The notes: generated from the sequence alone by a model not told the origin. A stretch of DNA of 23,506 bases from an uncultured Clostridia bacterium (GCA_937874195.1 CALNBM010000090.1:1-23506), one strand, 5' to 3'. Positions 14,886-22,372 are shown, counted from the stretch's first letter. Made by a program: numbers and translations.

Positions 14886-15899
14886 TTATTTATTATCCGT
14901 TGCAAGTTGTTTAATTGCTTTGTCAAAGTCTGAAACTATTTTTTGTGTTTTGTTAAATATTAAGTATTCTTGCTCGGCTTTTTGTTTTGCGTCTATTGCT
15001 GAAATTTTGCCGTGGTCTTTTAGGATGTTATATTTTCTAAATGCTAAAAATTCGTTAACGCTTGCTTCAAACTCTTCCATTGTAAAAGTGTTTTCTCTTT
15101 CAATTAAGTCTTCTATATAGTCAAAGTAACCTGAAACAGCTCGCTCTAATTGTTTGATTTTGTTTTCTGGCAGATAATTTTTTGCTATTGAAACATCAGA
15201 TTTCAATACTCTACCATCCGGGGAGTTTTTCCAGGTAGTAAGCCCCATATTTTCTTTTTTACTGTCGGCACTTGAATAAATAATTTCAGCGGCAGTTTGA
15301 TTGGTTATTGCATAATGAAACTTGTTTTGAATTGTTGTGTAGAAATTTTGTGTTGTGTCTGAGTTTTTATCATAATCAATACTGCATTCTGCAAAGATAT
15401 CTGTTATTTGTTGCCAAATTCTTCTTTCACTTGCACGAATTGAACGAACACGCTCTAAAAGTTCTTTAAAATAGTCTTTTCCTAAAAGATTTGTGCCTTG
15501 TTTTAATCTTTCATCATCAATTACAAAGCCCTTAATCATAAACTCTTTTAGTGTTTTTGTTGCCCAAATTCTAAACTGAGTTGCTTTCTTTGAATTAACT
15601 CTGTAACCAACGGCTATGATAGCATCCAAGTTATAAAACTTCGTTTCTTGAGTTTGGGTTTTATCTTCAATTGCACCGTGTTTAGTGGTTGTTTCCAAAA
15701 TGGAAATAACCACTTTTTCATTCAACTCACCAGATTCAAAAATATTTTTTAAATGTTTACTAATTGCAGGAACCTGCACATTAAACAACTCTGATATTGC
15801 TTTTTGCGTTAACCAAAAATTTTCATCTTTAAAAACAACATCAACTTTTATGTCGCCTTCATCTGAAGTGTATAAGACAATTTTATTACTATTCATCAT
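14886..15899 (-). CDS. RhuM family protein
   Basis: The 337 residues follow the RhuM family, first named from a Salmonella pathogenicity island and common next to restriction and other defence genes. The N-terminal part (DVVFKDENFWLTQKAISELF, then NVQVPAISKHLKNIF, about 20-54) looks like a DNA-binding helix-turn-helix. It continues with FYNLDAIIAVGYRVNSKKATQFRIWATK (89-116) and a helical C-terminus. Its biochemical role is not established. Two ATGs are in tandem; GGAG stands 4 nt before the first and 7 nt before the second, so the true start may be 15896. The XRE-type gene lies 90 nt upstream on the same strand, with a hairpin between them. Confidence 0.9.
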   Translation of the reverse strand: MMNSNKIVLYTSDEGDIKVDVVFKDENFWLTQKAISELFNVQVPAISKHLKNIFESGELNEKVVISILETTTKHGAIEDKTQTQETKFYNLDAIIAVGYRVNSKKATQFRIWATKTLKEFMIKGFVIDDERLKQGTNLLGKDYFKELLERVRSIRASERRIWQQITDIFAECSIDYDKNSDTTQNFYTTIQNKFHYAITNQTAAEIIYSSADSKKENMGLTTWKNSPDGRVLKSDVSIAKNYLPENKIKQLERAVSGYFDYIEDLIERENTFTMEEFEASVNEFLAFRKYNILKDHGKISAIDAKQKAEQEYLIFNKTQKIVSDFDKAIKQLATDNK

Positions 15900-15916
15900 T
15901 TTTCTCCTTCTTTTTG

Positions 15917-15941
15917 AACTAGTCGGAAATCCCGACGAGTT
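15917..15941 (-). promoter_or_regulatory. Hairpin before RhuM
   Basis: AACT-A-GTCGG-N5-CCGAC-G-AGTT forms a 9-bp stem with one mismatch between the regulator and RhuM. It has no T run, so it may tune expression or RNA stability between the two genes. Confidence 0.45.
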
Positions 15942-15989
15942 TGATCTTGTAACAATTCACCATCTTTGTAATAGCCGCTTAGCCATTCG

Positions 15990-16187
15990 TTATTTGCTCT
16001 CCTTAAATTGAATATTGTTTTTCACACAAAATTCATGGAAGGCTTTTTGAGTGGCATAGTTAGGTTGGGATTTGCTATTTTCAAGTCTGTTATAGGCGGT
16101 GAATGATATGCCCAATTCTTTTGCCATTGAAACTTGACTCATAAACTTTTCCTTTCGTGCAATTTTTAATTTCTCTCCAAATGTCAT
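15990..16187 (-). CDS. Small XRE-family regulator
   Basis: This 65-residue protein is almost only a Cro/C1-type helix-turn-helix: TFGEKLKIARKEKFMSQVSM, then AKELGISFTAYNRLENSKSQPN. The ATG at 16187 has AAGGAG 8 nt upstream; an in-frame start 63 nt earlier lies upstream of that ribosome site, within the promoter, and is unlikely. It precedes RhuM in the same direction and probably controls that unit, through the inverted repeat over its own -35 region. Such small regulators commonly keep mobile-element defence genes in check. Confidence 0.85.
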   Translation of the reverse strand: MTFGEKLKIARKEKFMSQVSMAKELGISFTAYNRLENSKSQPNYATQKAFHEFCVKNNIQFKESK

Positions 16188-16221
16188 CGCCTTAACTCCT
16201 TCGCATTTCTGATATGTAGTT

Positions 16222-16267
16222 ATTATAAACTTTGTGTTCAAAAAAAGCAAGCCCTTTCTACTTGCTT
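16222..16267 (-). promoter_or_regulatory. Promoter with overlapping inverted repeat (operator)
   Basis: The minus strand has TTGCTT, a 17-bp spacer and TATAAT (16222-16227). AAGCAAG (16245-16251) and CTTGCTT (16261-16267) form a 7-bp inverted repeat with 9-nt spacing that covers the -35. This suits autorepression by the XRE protein. In RNA the same repeat followed by T7 could also act as a terminator. Confidence 0.6.
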
Positions 16268-16353
16268 AAAAATTTTATATTAAGTATTTTGATATATGTT
16301 TTAGATTGTTATAGAATGCTGTTAAAGAGACCTTAAGAATAGTATAACAAAGC

Positions 16354-16400
16354 AAAAAAAGGACAAATTTTGTAAGATTTATTTTTTTCAAAATATGTCC
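16354..16400 (-). terminator. Terminator of the DUF262-DUF4238 operon
   Basis: GGACA-A-ATTTTG (16361-16372) pairs with CAAAAT-A-TGTCC (16389-16400); the minus transcript continues with seven T. It closes the three-gene operon. Confidence 0.75.
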
Positions 16401-16438
16401 CCTTAAATCAACGTTTACACGATCTTTTTATAATTTTG

Positions 16439-17569
16439 TCAAATAGTATTTTCTATTTGTGTCACTAATTCTGAATAATCAACTCTTTTGAACTTATGTT
16501 TATTATAGAAATGCAGTGTTTTTCTTATTTTTGATAAATCTGCAATACCCAAATATTTTTGAGTCCTATCCAACATTAATGAATTTATATAAATCGTATC
16601 TTTTAAATTTAATTTATGTACTTTATATATAAAATCATCATTTTCCATAAATGTTTTTTCTTTTAAAGTTTTTTCTTTATACCTTGCTTTGTTTTCTTCA
16701 AAAATTTGCATATCATCTATCATTGTAACTTTAAATTCATTTTTTGATACAATATTATGAGAATAAAGTTTATAAAAAGGGTTAATCAATGCAATTATCC
16801 TATTTTTTGATATGGGAAAAACCATAAAATTTTCATGGAAATATGATTGTCTAAACAATAAATTTATTAAGATGTTTTTATGTTCATCATTATTTATAGT
16901 TTTTTTAATGAGATTATCCAAATAAAATACTTTTTTTATATTGTAAGGCTGTAGTTCATTCCAACCTATCTCATTCTCAGATGCCATTCCAATATCAGTT
17001 AAAACAAAATCTTCACAAGTATCAGTATTGTCCCAAAATGCTAAGTATGATACATTAAAAACATTTATCCAATATAGGGCTTCATAGGTTTTCATTTCAT
17101 TCTTTGATAATTGAGTAGCATTATCGCAATCTATAAAAAGTTTTAGATTTCTTTCCCACCTTTGCTCAATGCTTTCATTTTCAATTATTTTTTCTTCAAA
17201 ATTATAAACCTCTGGTTGAGTTTCTTTATAAAGTTTGCCGAGTTTAATTTCTTCTTCAATACTTTGTTTAGAAGTTCTGACCCTATACATTTGAAGTAGA
17301 AGAAATTTTTTAATAGTCCATATATTTCTTCTTTTCAAACTAATACTGTCATTTTTTAAGATATTATTATTCAAAATATTGGCAAACTGATTTTCAATTT
17401 TGTTAAATAACTTTTCCAATTCCTCACTATAAAAATTTTGGTAAGAAAAGACTTGATGCTGGTCTTTATTTAATTCTAATACTTTTGACTCTATATTATA
17501 AAGGTTTATTTTGTTATTATACCTTCTTATAATTAGTTGGGGAACATAATGATTATTTACATATTCCAT
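16439..17569 (-). CDS. DUF4238 family protein
   Basis: The 376 residues begin with NNHYVPQLIIRRYNNK (5-20), the hallmark HYVPQ-x-x-L-R-F motif of DUF4238. A long helical middle follows, then FVLTDIGMA (about 188), in the place of the usual F-x-T-S-D-N-P, and a VFPISKNRIIALINPFYK strand. DUF4238 proteins have no established activity but occur often in mobile and defence loci. AGGAGG lies 6 nt before the ATG. It is third in line after the two DUF262 genes, 57 nt behind, and is followed by a terminator, which suggests one operon. I found no membrane segment or known catalytic motif. Confidence 0.85.
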   Translation of the reverse strand: MEYVNNHYVPQLIIRRYNNKINLYNIESKVLELNKDQHQVFSYQNFYSEELEKLFNKIENQFANILNNNILKNDSISLKRRNIWTIKKFLLLQMYRVRTSKQSIEEEIKLGKLYKETQPEVYNFEEKIIENESIEQRWERNLKLFIDCDNATQLSKNEMKTYEALYWINVFNVSYLAFWDNTDTCEDFVLTDIGMASENEIGWNELQPYNIKKVFYLDNLIKKTINNDEHKNILINLLFRQSYFHENFMVFPISKNRIIALINPFYKLYSHNIVSKNEFKVTMIDDMQIFEENKARYKEKTLKEKTFMENDDFIYKVHKLNLKDTIYINSLMLDRTQKYLGIADLSKIRKTLHFYNKHKFKRVDYSELVTQIENTI

Positions 17570-17626
17570 ATGAATCCTCCTAATTAAATTATATAGTAGC
17601 CTTTTAACAATTGAAAATAAAAAGAA

Positions 17627-19579
17627 TTAAATCGATTGTTTAACGTTCCCAATAAAATTATTGATTAGTAAAATAATTTGTTTTTCAAATTCGATTATTT
17701 TATCTTTATTGCTTTCGTTCCAGCCACCCATATCTTTTGTGTAGTGTGCCATCATTTGAAGTTTAAGGCTTTGTTCACTAAATCTAATTTGCCATTGATC
17801 ATATTTTGCAATCGGGTTAAGATTTCCAAAAGACGAGTTTTGGCTTGCTACAATAATGCACAAGTTCCCAAATGAGTGTAATAATTCATCTGCCATTTTT
17901 TTATAGCCAAGTGTTTTATCTGGATGTTGAGGATACCAGTGTTCTATTGAACGCCTATATGTAAACGTAAACTTGTCAAATGGAATACTCCCAAATGTTT
18001 TTGATAATACGTTTCGGTTTTTCCACAACACATAATCAACAAAGTTAAATGTGTATACTGGCACGCCATTGTTGTATCTCATTTTTTGATTATCGATTTT
18101 TCCGCCAGTTCCAATACGTGTTTCGTCCAGTGCAAAATCAACAGCCATTGTTTGCAAAAACTTTCTTAGCGTTTCGCCAAAAGAATATTCATTGAGTTTG
18201 GTAGCATTATCAAACAAAAATGATAAAGTAGAAAAAAGCCATTTTGTATCTTTGTAAGATGTAAAGGTTGTGGCAAACATACTTTGCAATAAAATTACTT
18301 CGTTATTTATTTCCTCACTAGTAAATGAGTTTTTGTCAAAGCGTGTTTGAACATATAGATGTCCTCGTCTTTTATCGTTGCTATCAACACGATATGACTT
18401 ATGCAAAAACCATTGGTCAGTAGATAGTCTTTGAGTTGTTTCGAGTGAACGGCGAATAATAAAATTATCAAAAATAAATTTGGCTTTTAGTAGATTTTCA
18501 CCAAACCTCAATATCCAGTCACAATTTTTATTTGAAACATTAAAATCTTTCAACAGTTTCTTGTCATCAAAGTGTGTTTTTTCAACAGTTGTATTTTCAG
18601 TTATATATAAAACATAAAATAAAAAGGTATTGAAATTGATTATGCAACGATAATTGTCATTCTCGTCAACCTTGCTATTTTCGTCCTCTGCCCGAACAGA
18701 AACCCTCTCGTTTTTCAAATAGTTTAGCAGGTTCTTTTTGTTCTCATTATTGACAGCAATCTTGTTATATATGTCAGTAAGGGCATATCCATATTTATAA
18801 GAACACTTGCCCGGCGAATAATCGTCATAAGTGCAATTAAAAACAGTTTCTCTTTCGTTGTCTTGGTCAGCATTCTTTTTTTTCTTTGTGAAAAATCTGA
18901 TACACGGCGTTTCGAACACGGAGCAGGTATCCCATATCTTTGCAAATTTTTGTACTGTTTCCATTGGCGTATTTTCGTCAACAAGTTTTTGCATTAATTC
19001 TGCTTTTATAATCTCATGATATTCTAATTGTTCACCACGAGAATTAAATCGTTCAAAGTATAAATTGACATCAGTCTTTGACGGTATTTCGTTAATAAAA
19101 ATATAGGTATTATTAAGCAAAAAACTCGCCAAATGAATAATGTCATTGTTATTATTCTCTCTAATAATTGAAAGGCAATCATTATAACCACGAGATAAAT
19201 CAACATCGTCATCTTTGGTAAGTTGTTTATTATCCAATAGGTTTTGCAATGTCTTATTTGATTTTGCTCTTGCCGTGAAATGTAAGTTTATATCATTGAT
19301 ATAGTTTTTACTTAGGTTGTTTTGTATAGCCAATAATAACAATATTATTGCTGTGAGTCTTTGCTGTCCGTCAATAATAGAATAGGTGCTAGCCTTTTTG
19401 CAAATAACTAGCGTGCCGATATAATATTTGTTTTTACCGTCCTTAATATTGTCTAATATATCAATAGTTAGTTGTGAAATTTCCTCATAGGTCCAAGAGA
19501 AATTTCTTTGATAAAGAGGAATGCTAAATTTTTCATTATTTAACAATTCTTGCATTGATAATGGCTTATTTATTTCCAT
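17627..19579 (-). CDS. DUF262 + DUF1524 (HNH) GmrSD-like protein
   Basis: The 650-residue protein has an N-terminal ParB-like DUF262 domain: IPLYQRNFSW (about 20-29), IIDGQQRLTAI (68-78) and YFERFNSRGEQLEYHEIIKA. DUF262 in GmrS-type enzymes binds and hydrolyses nucleotides. Near the C-terminus RSIEHWYPQHP and SFGNLCIIVASQNSSFGNL match the HNH nuclease fold DUF1524 (GmrD), so it looks like a fused type IV restriction enzyme. I choose the ATG at 19579, with AAGGGG 8 nt upstream, rather than a GTG 9 nt earlier. It overlaps the end of the preceding DUF262 gene by 14 nt, so the pair is co-translated. Type IV enzymes of this family cut modified phage DNA; the target here is unknown. Confidence 0.9.
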   Translation of the reverse strand: MEINKPLSMQELLNNEKFSIPLYQRNFSWTYEEISQLTIDILDNIKDGKNKYYIGTLVICKKASTYSIIDGQQRLTAIILLLLAIQNNLSKNYINDINLHFTARAKSNKTLQNLLDNKQLTKDDDVDLSRGYNDCLSIIRENNNNDIIHLASFLLNNTYIFINEIPSKTDVNLYFERFNSRGEQLEYHEIIKAELMQKLVDENTPMETVQKFAKIWDTCSVFETPCIRFFTKKKKNADQDNERETVFNCTYDDYSPGKCSYKYGYALTDIYNKIAVNNENKKNLLNYLKNERVSVRAEDENSKVDENDNYRCIINFNTFLFYVLYITENTTVEKTHFDDKKLLKDFNVSNKNCDWILRFGENLLKAKFIFDNFIIRRSLETTQRLSTDQWFLHKSYRVDSNDKRRGHLYVQTRFDKNSFTSEEINNEVILLQSMFATTFTSYKDTKWLFSTLSFLFDNATKLNEYSFGETLRKFLQTMAVDFALDETRIGTGGKIDNQKMRYNNGVPVYTFNFVDYVLWKNRNVLSKTFGSIPFDKFTFTYRRSIEHWYPQHPDKTLGYKKMADELLHSFGNLCIIVASQNSSFGNLNPIAKYDQWQIRFSEQSLKLQMMAHYTKDMGGWNESNKDKIIEFEKQIILLINNFIGNVKQSI

Positions 19580-20960
19580 AGTTAGCACCCCTTACATTTG
19601 TAAGTTTTTTAACAATAACTCTCAACTCGTTATTATCCAATTTTGACCTCTCATCGTCTTTTCTGTTCTTAATGCTCAACATTGATTCCAACTCGTCAGC
19701 GGTATAATTTTCTAATATTTCCATATCAATCTTTGATATAAAATCTCTTGGAGAGGTAGAAGTTGAAAGTAATTGAAACATTTTTTGATAACCTTTCTTA
19801 CGTTGGAACTCGCCACCAGCAGCATAATTTGCAATTGATGAATCGTAAAGCATGCGTGCTATAATTCTTGGATAAAATGCCCATACAAAAAACATTTCCT
19901 CAACTTCTTTTAATTCAGCACAATCTTTGCCAAACCTATCAATAAAAGAGCAAAATAAATTGTTATATAAATTTATGTTACGAATGTATTTATGCTCTGG
20001 ATATTTATTTGAATAATTATTTTCTATATTATCTTTGTATAACTGATAAGAATATTCAATGTATTTAAAAAACATTTGCCCGTCTATGATTGGCATATTT
20101 AATGAAATTGGAAATTCGATTTTGTTTTTATTCAAAGCTTTATATAAGTCCAAATATGGATATTCAGTATTTAACGAAACTCCCTTAAAATCGTCAATAA
20201 ACTTTTCACTAAAGCGCAATTCACTGCCGTATTGTTTTTTATTAAGCCCAGTATGACCATTGACCCACTTCCTAATGCGATAGAGATGTTTGTCAAACAA
20301 TTCTTTCAGTGGAAAATTTGTATCACTAACAAAACTTTCCCAGTTTGAAACCATAGTTTCATTTTGCTTACTTTCGTCTATTGCTCGCAAATGATATGCT
20401 TTTAACAAATCATGTGGCTCTAACGCCTTACCACGATTGTTTTGCGAATCAAATAATTGGAAAGCAACCGACAACATTTCAACTGGAATTATTATCACGG
20501 ACATCTTGCATTTGTTGAAAAAATAATCAACAATTTGATTTTTATAATTTTCGTCTTTTATCAGATTGAAAAGTGATTGCCATTCTTCATAATTATTTTT
20601 TGCATTTTGGCATGATATCTCTACAAAATCATTAGATAGCAAATTACTTACACCAACAGGCAAATTGTCTGCTTTGATAAGGTTATATAATAACGCCAGC
20701 GAAAGAAGTCGTTGTTGCCCGTCCACAATATCAAAATTGTTAGCATCTTTGTTGTGTAAAATAATTGAGCCAATTCTATATTCGTCAAAATTATCATCAA
20801 TGGCTTTTCTTATATCATAAAACAAATCACGAATATTTTTACGACCCCATTTATAAGGTCGTTGATAATTTGGTATTTTCAAATTTGCAATAGAAAAGAC
20901 CTCCGCAACGGATTTAATTTCTACACAAATTTCATTTTTGTTGGCAATGCTCATTATCAT
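19566..20960 (-). CDS. DUF262 protein without visible nuclease domain
   Basis: This 464-residue protein has a complete DUF262 domain: IPNYQRPYKW (29-38), IVDGQQRLLSL (78-88) and FDSQNNRGKALEPHDLLKAY (170-189). The rest is helical. No IEH-P HNH box like that of its downstream partner is seen, so it may be the regulatory or sensing half of a two-protein complex. The -10 box ends 6 nt before the first ATG, so the mRNA may be leaderless or start at the third codon, also ATG (20954); no ribosome site is visible. It is first in the operon, and its stop lies inside the next gene. Confidence 0.88.
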   Translation of the reverse strand: MIMSIANKNEICVEIKSVAEVFSIANLKIPNYQRPYKWGRKNIRDLFYDIRKAIDDNFDEYRIGSIILHNKDANNFDIVDGQQRLLSLALLYNLIKADNLPVGVSNLLSNDFVEISCQNAKNNYEEWQSLFNLIKDENYKNQIVDYFFNKCKMSVIIIPVEMLSVAFQLFDSQNNRGKALEPHDLLKAYHLRAIDESKQNETMVSNWESFVSDTNFPLKELFDKHLYRIRKWVNGHTGLNKKQYGSELRFSEKFIDDFKGVSLNTEYPYLDLYKALNKNKIEFPISLNMPIIDGQMFFKYIEYSYQLYKDNIENNYSNKYPEHKYIRNINLYNNLFCSFIDRFGKDCAELKEVEEMFFVWAFYPRIIARMLYDSSIANYAAGGEFQRKKGYQKMFQLLSTSTSPRDFISKIDMEILENYTADELESMLSIKNRKDDERSKLDNNELRVIVKKLTNVRGANYGNK

Positions 20961-20966
20961 ATCAAC

Positions 20967-20995
20967 ATTATAGCAATTTTGGATTTAAAAGTAAA
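20967..20995 (-). promoter_or_regulatory. Promoter of the DUF262 operon
   Basis: TTTACT (20990-20995), a 17-bp spacer and TATAAT (20967-20972) on the minus strand predict a start at or next to the first ATG. Confidence 0.7.
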
Positions 20996-21092
20996 ATTAA
21001 ACCGTATTTTATATTTAATTTTTCGTTTGTCTTTTTGAGTTTTAATTTCACAAAACCTTCATCTGCATTTTTAAGTTGTCTGATGGCTTGTC

Positions 21093-21105
21093 ACGAATTT
21101 CTGCA
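21093..21105. repeat. Right-end copy of arm-type repeat
   Basis: ACGAATTTCTGCA combines ACGAATTT, which occurs twice on the left (6242-6249 and 6253-6260), with GAATTTCTGCA (6266-6276). It lies about 190 bp from the right core, a usual distance for arm sites. Confidence 0.5.
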
Positions 21106-21166
21106 TGAAAAATGCAAGATTTTTGCAAAAGGGTTGTTTTGTGTTTTTTATATCTATAAAATGTTG

Positions 21167-21172
21167 TATAAT
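21167..21172 (+). promoter_or_regulatory. Possible outward promoter at the right end
   Basis: A TATAAT reads towards the right junction; the -35 region is only a T tract, so support is weak. If active it would transcribe through the tRNA 3' half into the flank. Confidence 0.3.
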
Positions 21173-21295
21173 GATTTTTAATGAAGACAGGTTGCTGAAA
21201 CCCTTTATTTATGGGCAGTTTAGTCACTTTTTTATATGGTATTATATGATAAGAAAGTACTAGAAAACGGCTTAAAATGACAAGTTTTGGCGGCT

Positions 21296-21305
21296 TCTTC
21301 GGAAC
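21296..21305 (+). repeat. attR core of the element
   Basis: TCTTCGGAAC is identical to 5950-5959. It joins the element's right end to the 3' half of the tRNA-Arg. Confidence 0.85.
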
Positions 21306-21340
21306 TTAGATTTCGGGTTCGAGCCCTGACGGACGCACCA
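21304..21340 (+). pseudogene. tRNA-Arg(TCG) 3' half, split by integration
   Basis: This holds ACTTA (3' anticodon stem, 21304-21308), variable GATT, T-arm TCGGG-TTCGAGC-CCTGA (21313-21329), acceptor CGGACGC (21330-21336), discriminator A and encoded CCA. It completes the 5' half at 5920-5957. The element sequence before it does not supply a matching anticodon stem or D-arm, so no functional tRNA is rebuilt at this end. Confidence 0.9.
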
Positions 21341-21445
21341 CTAATAATATTAAAAACCTTATTACTTATACTTCAAATTTTATTTATACCATTAAACAAA
21401 ATACAGATAGCCATAAAGATATTTGTTTTAGTTGAGGAGGTGTTT

Positions 21446-21505
21446 ATGAATTTGAAAGTTAAGTTCTATCCTTTGGAGAAAGCCACAAGTGGAGTATGTG
21501 GGTAA
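21446..21505 (+). CDS. Candidate 19-aa peptide with strong ribosome site
   Basis: GAGGAGG lies 5 nt before an ATG that opens MNLKVKFYPLEKATSGVCG and stops at TAA. The ribosome site is among the best in the window. The start resembles those of some small proteins of mobile elements (KVKFYPLE), so it could be the head of a truncated gene. Its last eight codons form the 5' strands of the tRNA-like pseudoknot, so translation and RNA folding would compete, as in leader peptides. Confidence 0.4.
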   Translation: MNLKVKFYPLEKATSGVCG

Positions 21506-21564
21506 ATAAGTAAGTTGATGTTATTGGGTTTTGTGGCAGATGGTTCAATTCCATCGTACTCCAC
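21482..21564 (+). ncRNA. tRNA-like pseudoknotted RNA element
   Basis: GGAGTAT (21491-21497) pairs with GTACTCC (21556-21562), and GATGG-TTCAATT-CCATC (21539-21555) is a canonical T-arm abutting that acceptor. The span from 21491 to the discriminator A at 21563 is 73 nt, exactly tRNA length without CCA. The middle has almost no C and cannot form D or anticodon stems. Instead TTGTGGC (21531-21537) pairs perfectly with GCCACAA (21482-21488), which lies 5' of the acceptor strand, giving an interlocked pseudoknot. A terminator follows 6 nt later. It could be a decayed tRNA or a tRNA-mimicking regulatory RNA. Confidence 0.45.
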
Positions 21565-21570
21565 TATAAA

Positions 21571-21596
21571 GACTACCAATTACGGTCGTCTTTTTT
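21571..21596 (+). terminator. Terminator after the tRNA-like RNA
   Basis: GACTACC / GGTCGTC (one mismatch) around a 6-nt loop is followed at once by six T. Confidence 0.8.
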
Positions 21597-21653
21597 CTAA
21601 GATAATTTTAAGATTTTAGACCGATGATATAAATTTTGAGATTTAAAGACATC

Positions 21654-21681
21654 AAAAAACACCCGTTTTGAAACGAGTGTT
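21654..21681 (-). terminator. Terminator of the HAM1-like gene
   Basis: On the minus strand AACAC-T-CGTTT-CA-AAACG-G-GTGTT is followed by TTTT. It lies 140 nt past the stop of the pyrophosphatase gene. Confidence 0.7.
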
Positions 21682-21820
21682 AATATTATACTTAATAATA
21701 TTTATATATAAATTTATGTTTCATCTTTCGCTTGTTTAACTATTTAGTTCAACGGTTAAAATAGACAAACATTATTATTTTAACTATTCTGGGTTCATAT
21801 CATACAAAATCATATTTCAA

Positions 21821-22372
21821 TTACTTAGTTTTCAGAAAATCTCTTAATTGTAAATACGCATCATCTGACCAAAATTTCCATCTTTCATCATCATTGTATT
21901 CTGCAAGCGTTTTATTTTGCCCCTTTGGTATAAATATCCTGTCAAAACTCCAACCAAAATTTCCCCTTTTCTCGTCTGATATAGAGCCGACAGTGTTTGA
22001 AATAAACGAAACTGGATTTTTGTTGGGTTCGCAATAAGAAATTATTTCTACAAACCTTGCTGTCCTTATATTTTTATTTTCCATTAGTTTGAGAATACCA
22101 TCTTCTGTAATAGTATTTTCGATGTAAGAGGTGTAAGGGCCGGGAAAGCCTTTCAATGCATCAATTATGAGACCACTATCATTTTTTATTACTGGTATTT
22201 GCAATTCATTTGCAGCATACTGGGCAGAGTACTGAGAGACCTTTTCAATTTCATCATCCTGAATTTCAGGGCAATAAATTTTCTTTTGAATAACATTAAT
22301 GCCTAAGGGGCTTAAAATTTTCTGCGCCATTTCAATTTTAAATTTGTTTCCTGTGACATATACTACATCCAT
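21821..22372 (-). CDS. HAM1/RdgB-type non-canonical NTP pyrophosphatase
   Basis: Enzymes of this family hydrolyse ITP, dITP and XTP to monophosphates and keep deaminated purines out of DNA and RNA. The 183-residue length is typical. Visible signatures are the N-terminal VTGNKFKIEMAQKIL (6-20), the catalytic NDSGLIIDALKGFPGPYTSY (64-83) and the FGWSFDRIFIPKGQNKTLAEY block (139-159). The usual F-G-Y-D-P-x-F is here F-G-W-S-F-D-R-I-F, a clear variation. AAGGAG lies 8 nt before the ATG. It follows the DegT-type gene by 65 nt in the same direction and may be co-transcribed. It could be a specialised paralogue rather than the housekeeping rdgB. Confidence 0.85.
   Translation of the reverse strand: MDVVYVTGNKFKIEMAQKILSPLGINVIQKKIYCPEIQDDEIEKVSQYSAQYAANELQIPVIKNDSGLIIDALKGFPGPYTSYIENTITEDGILKLMENKNIRTARFVEIISYCEPNKNPVSFISNTVGSISDEKRGNFGWSFDRIFIPKGQNKTLAEYNDDERWKFWSDDAYLQLRDFLKTK

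Larger units (their letters stand above)
20996..21295. other. Right end of the element, non-coding
   Basis: No gene is visible in these 300 nt. They hold the right-hand arm-like repeat, a TGCAT/ATGCA hairpin just after it, a candidate outward promoter and a copy of CCCTTTATTT (21201-21210) that also occurs at 6085 and 8742. Confidence 0.5.
5951..21305. mobile_element. ~15.35 kb integrative and mobilizable element in tRNA-Arg
   Basis: The element is bounded by 10-bp direct repeats in the two halves of one tRNA-Arg gene. It carries a tyrosine integrase at its left end, a Xis-like gene, a MobP2/MobL-type relaxase, a MobC-like accessory gene, an HTH regulator and accessory cargo. No VirB4, coupling protein or other type IV secretion gene is visible, so it would need a helper conjugative element. 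Almost all genes read on the minus strand; the LRR lipoprotein is the exception. Its exact end is known only within the 10-bp core. Confidence 0.9.

Noticed and set aside
15900..16020. Open minus-strand frame (NEWLSGYYKDGELLQDQTRR and on) ending in TGA over the RhuM ATG
   Set aside because: It has no start codon after the last upstream stop and only about 35 codons, so it may be a gene fossil but chance is not excluded.
21736..21815. TAGTTCAACGGTTA and GGGTTCATATC look like D- and T-arms of a tRNA
   Set aside because: Neither D-stem, anticodon stem, T-stem nor acceptor pairs; at best a very old tRNA relic.
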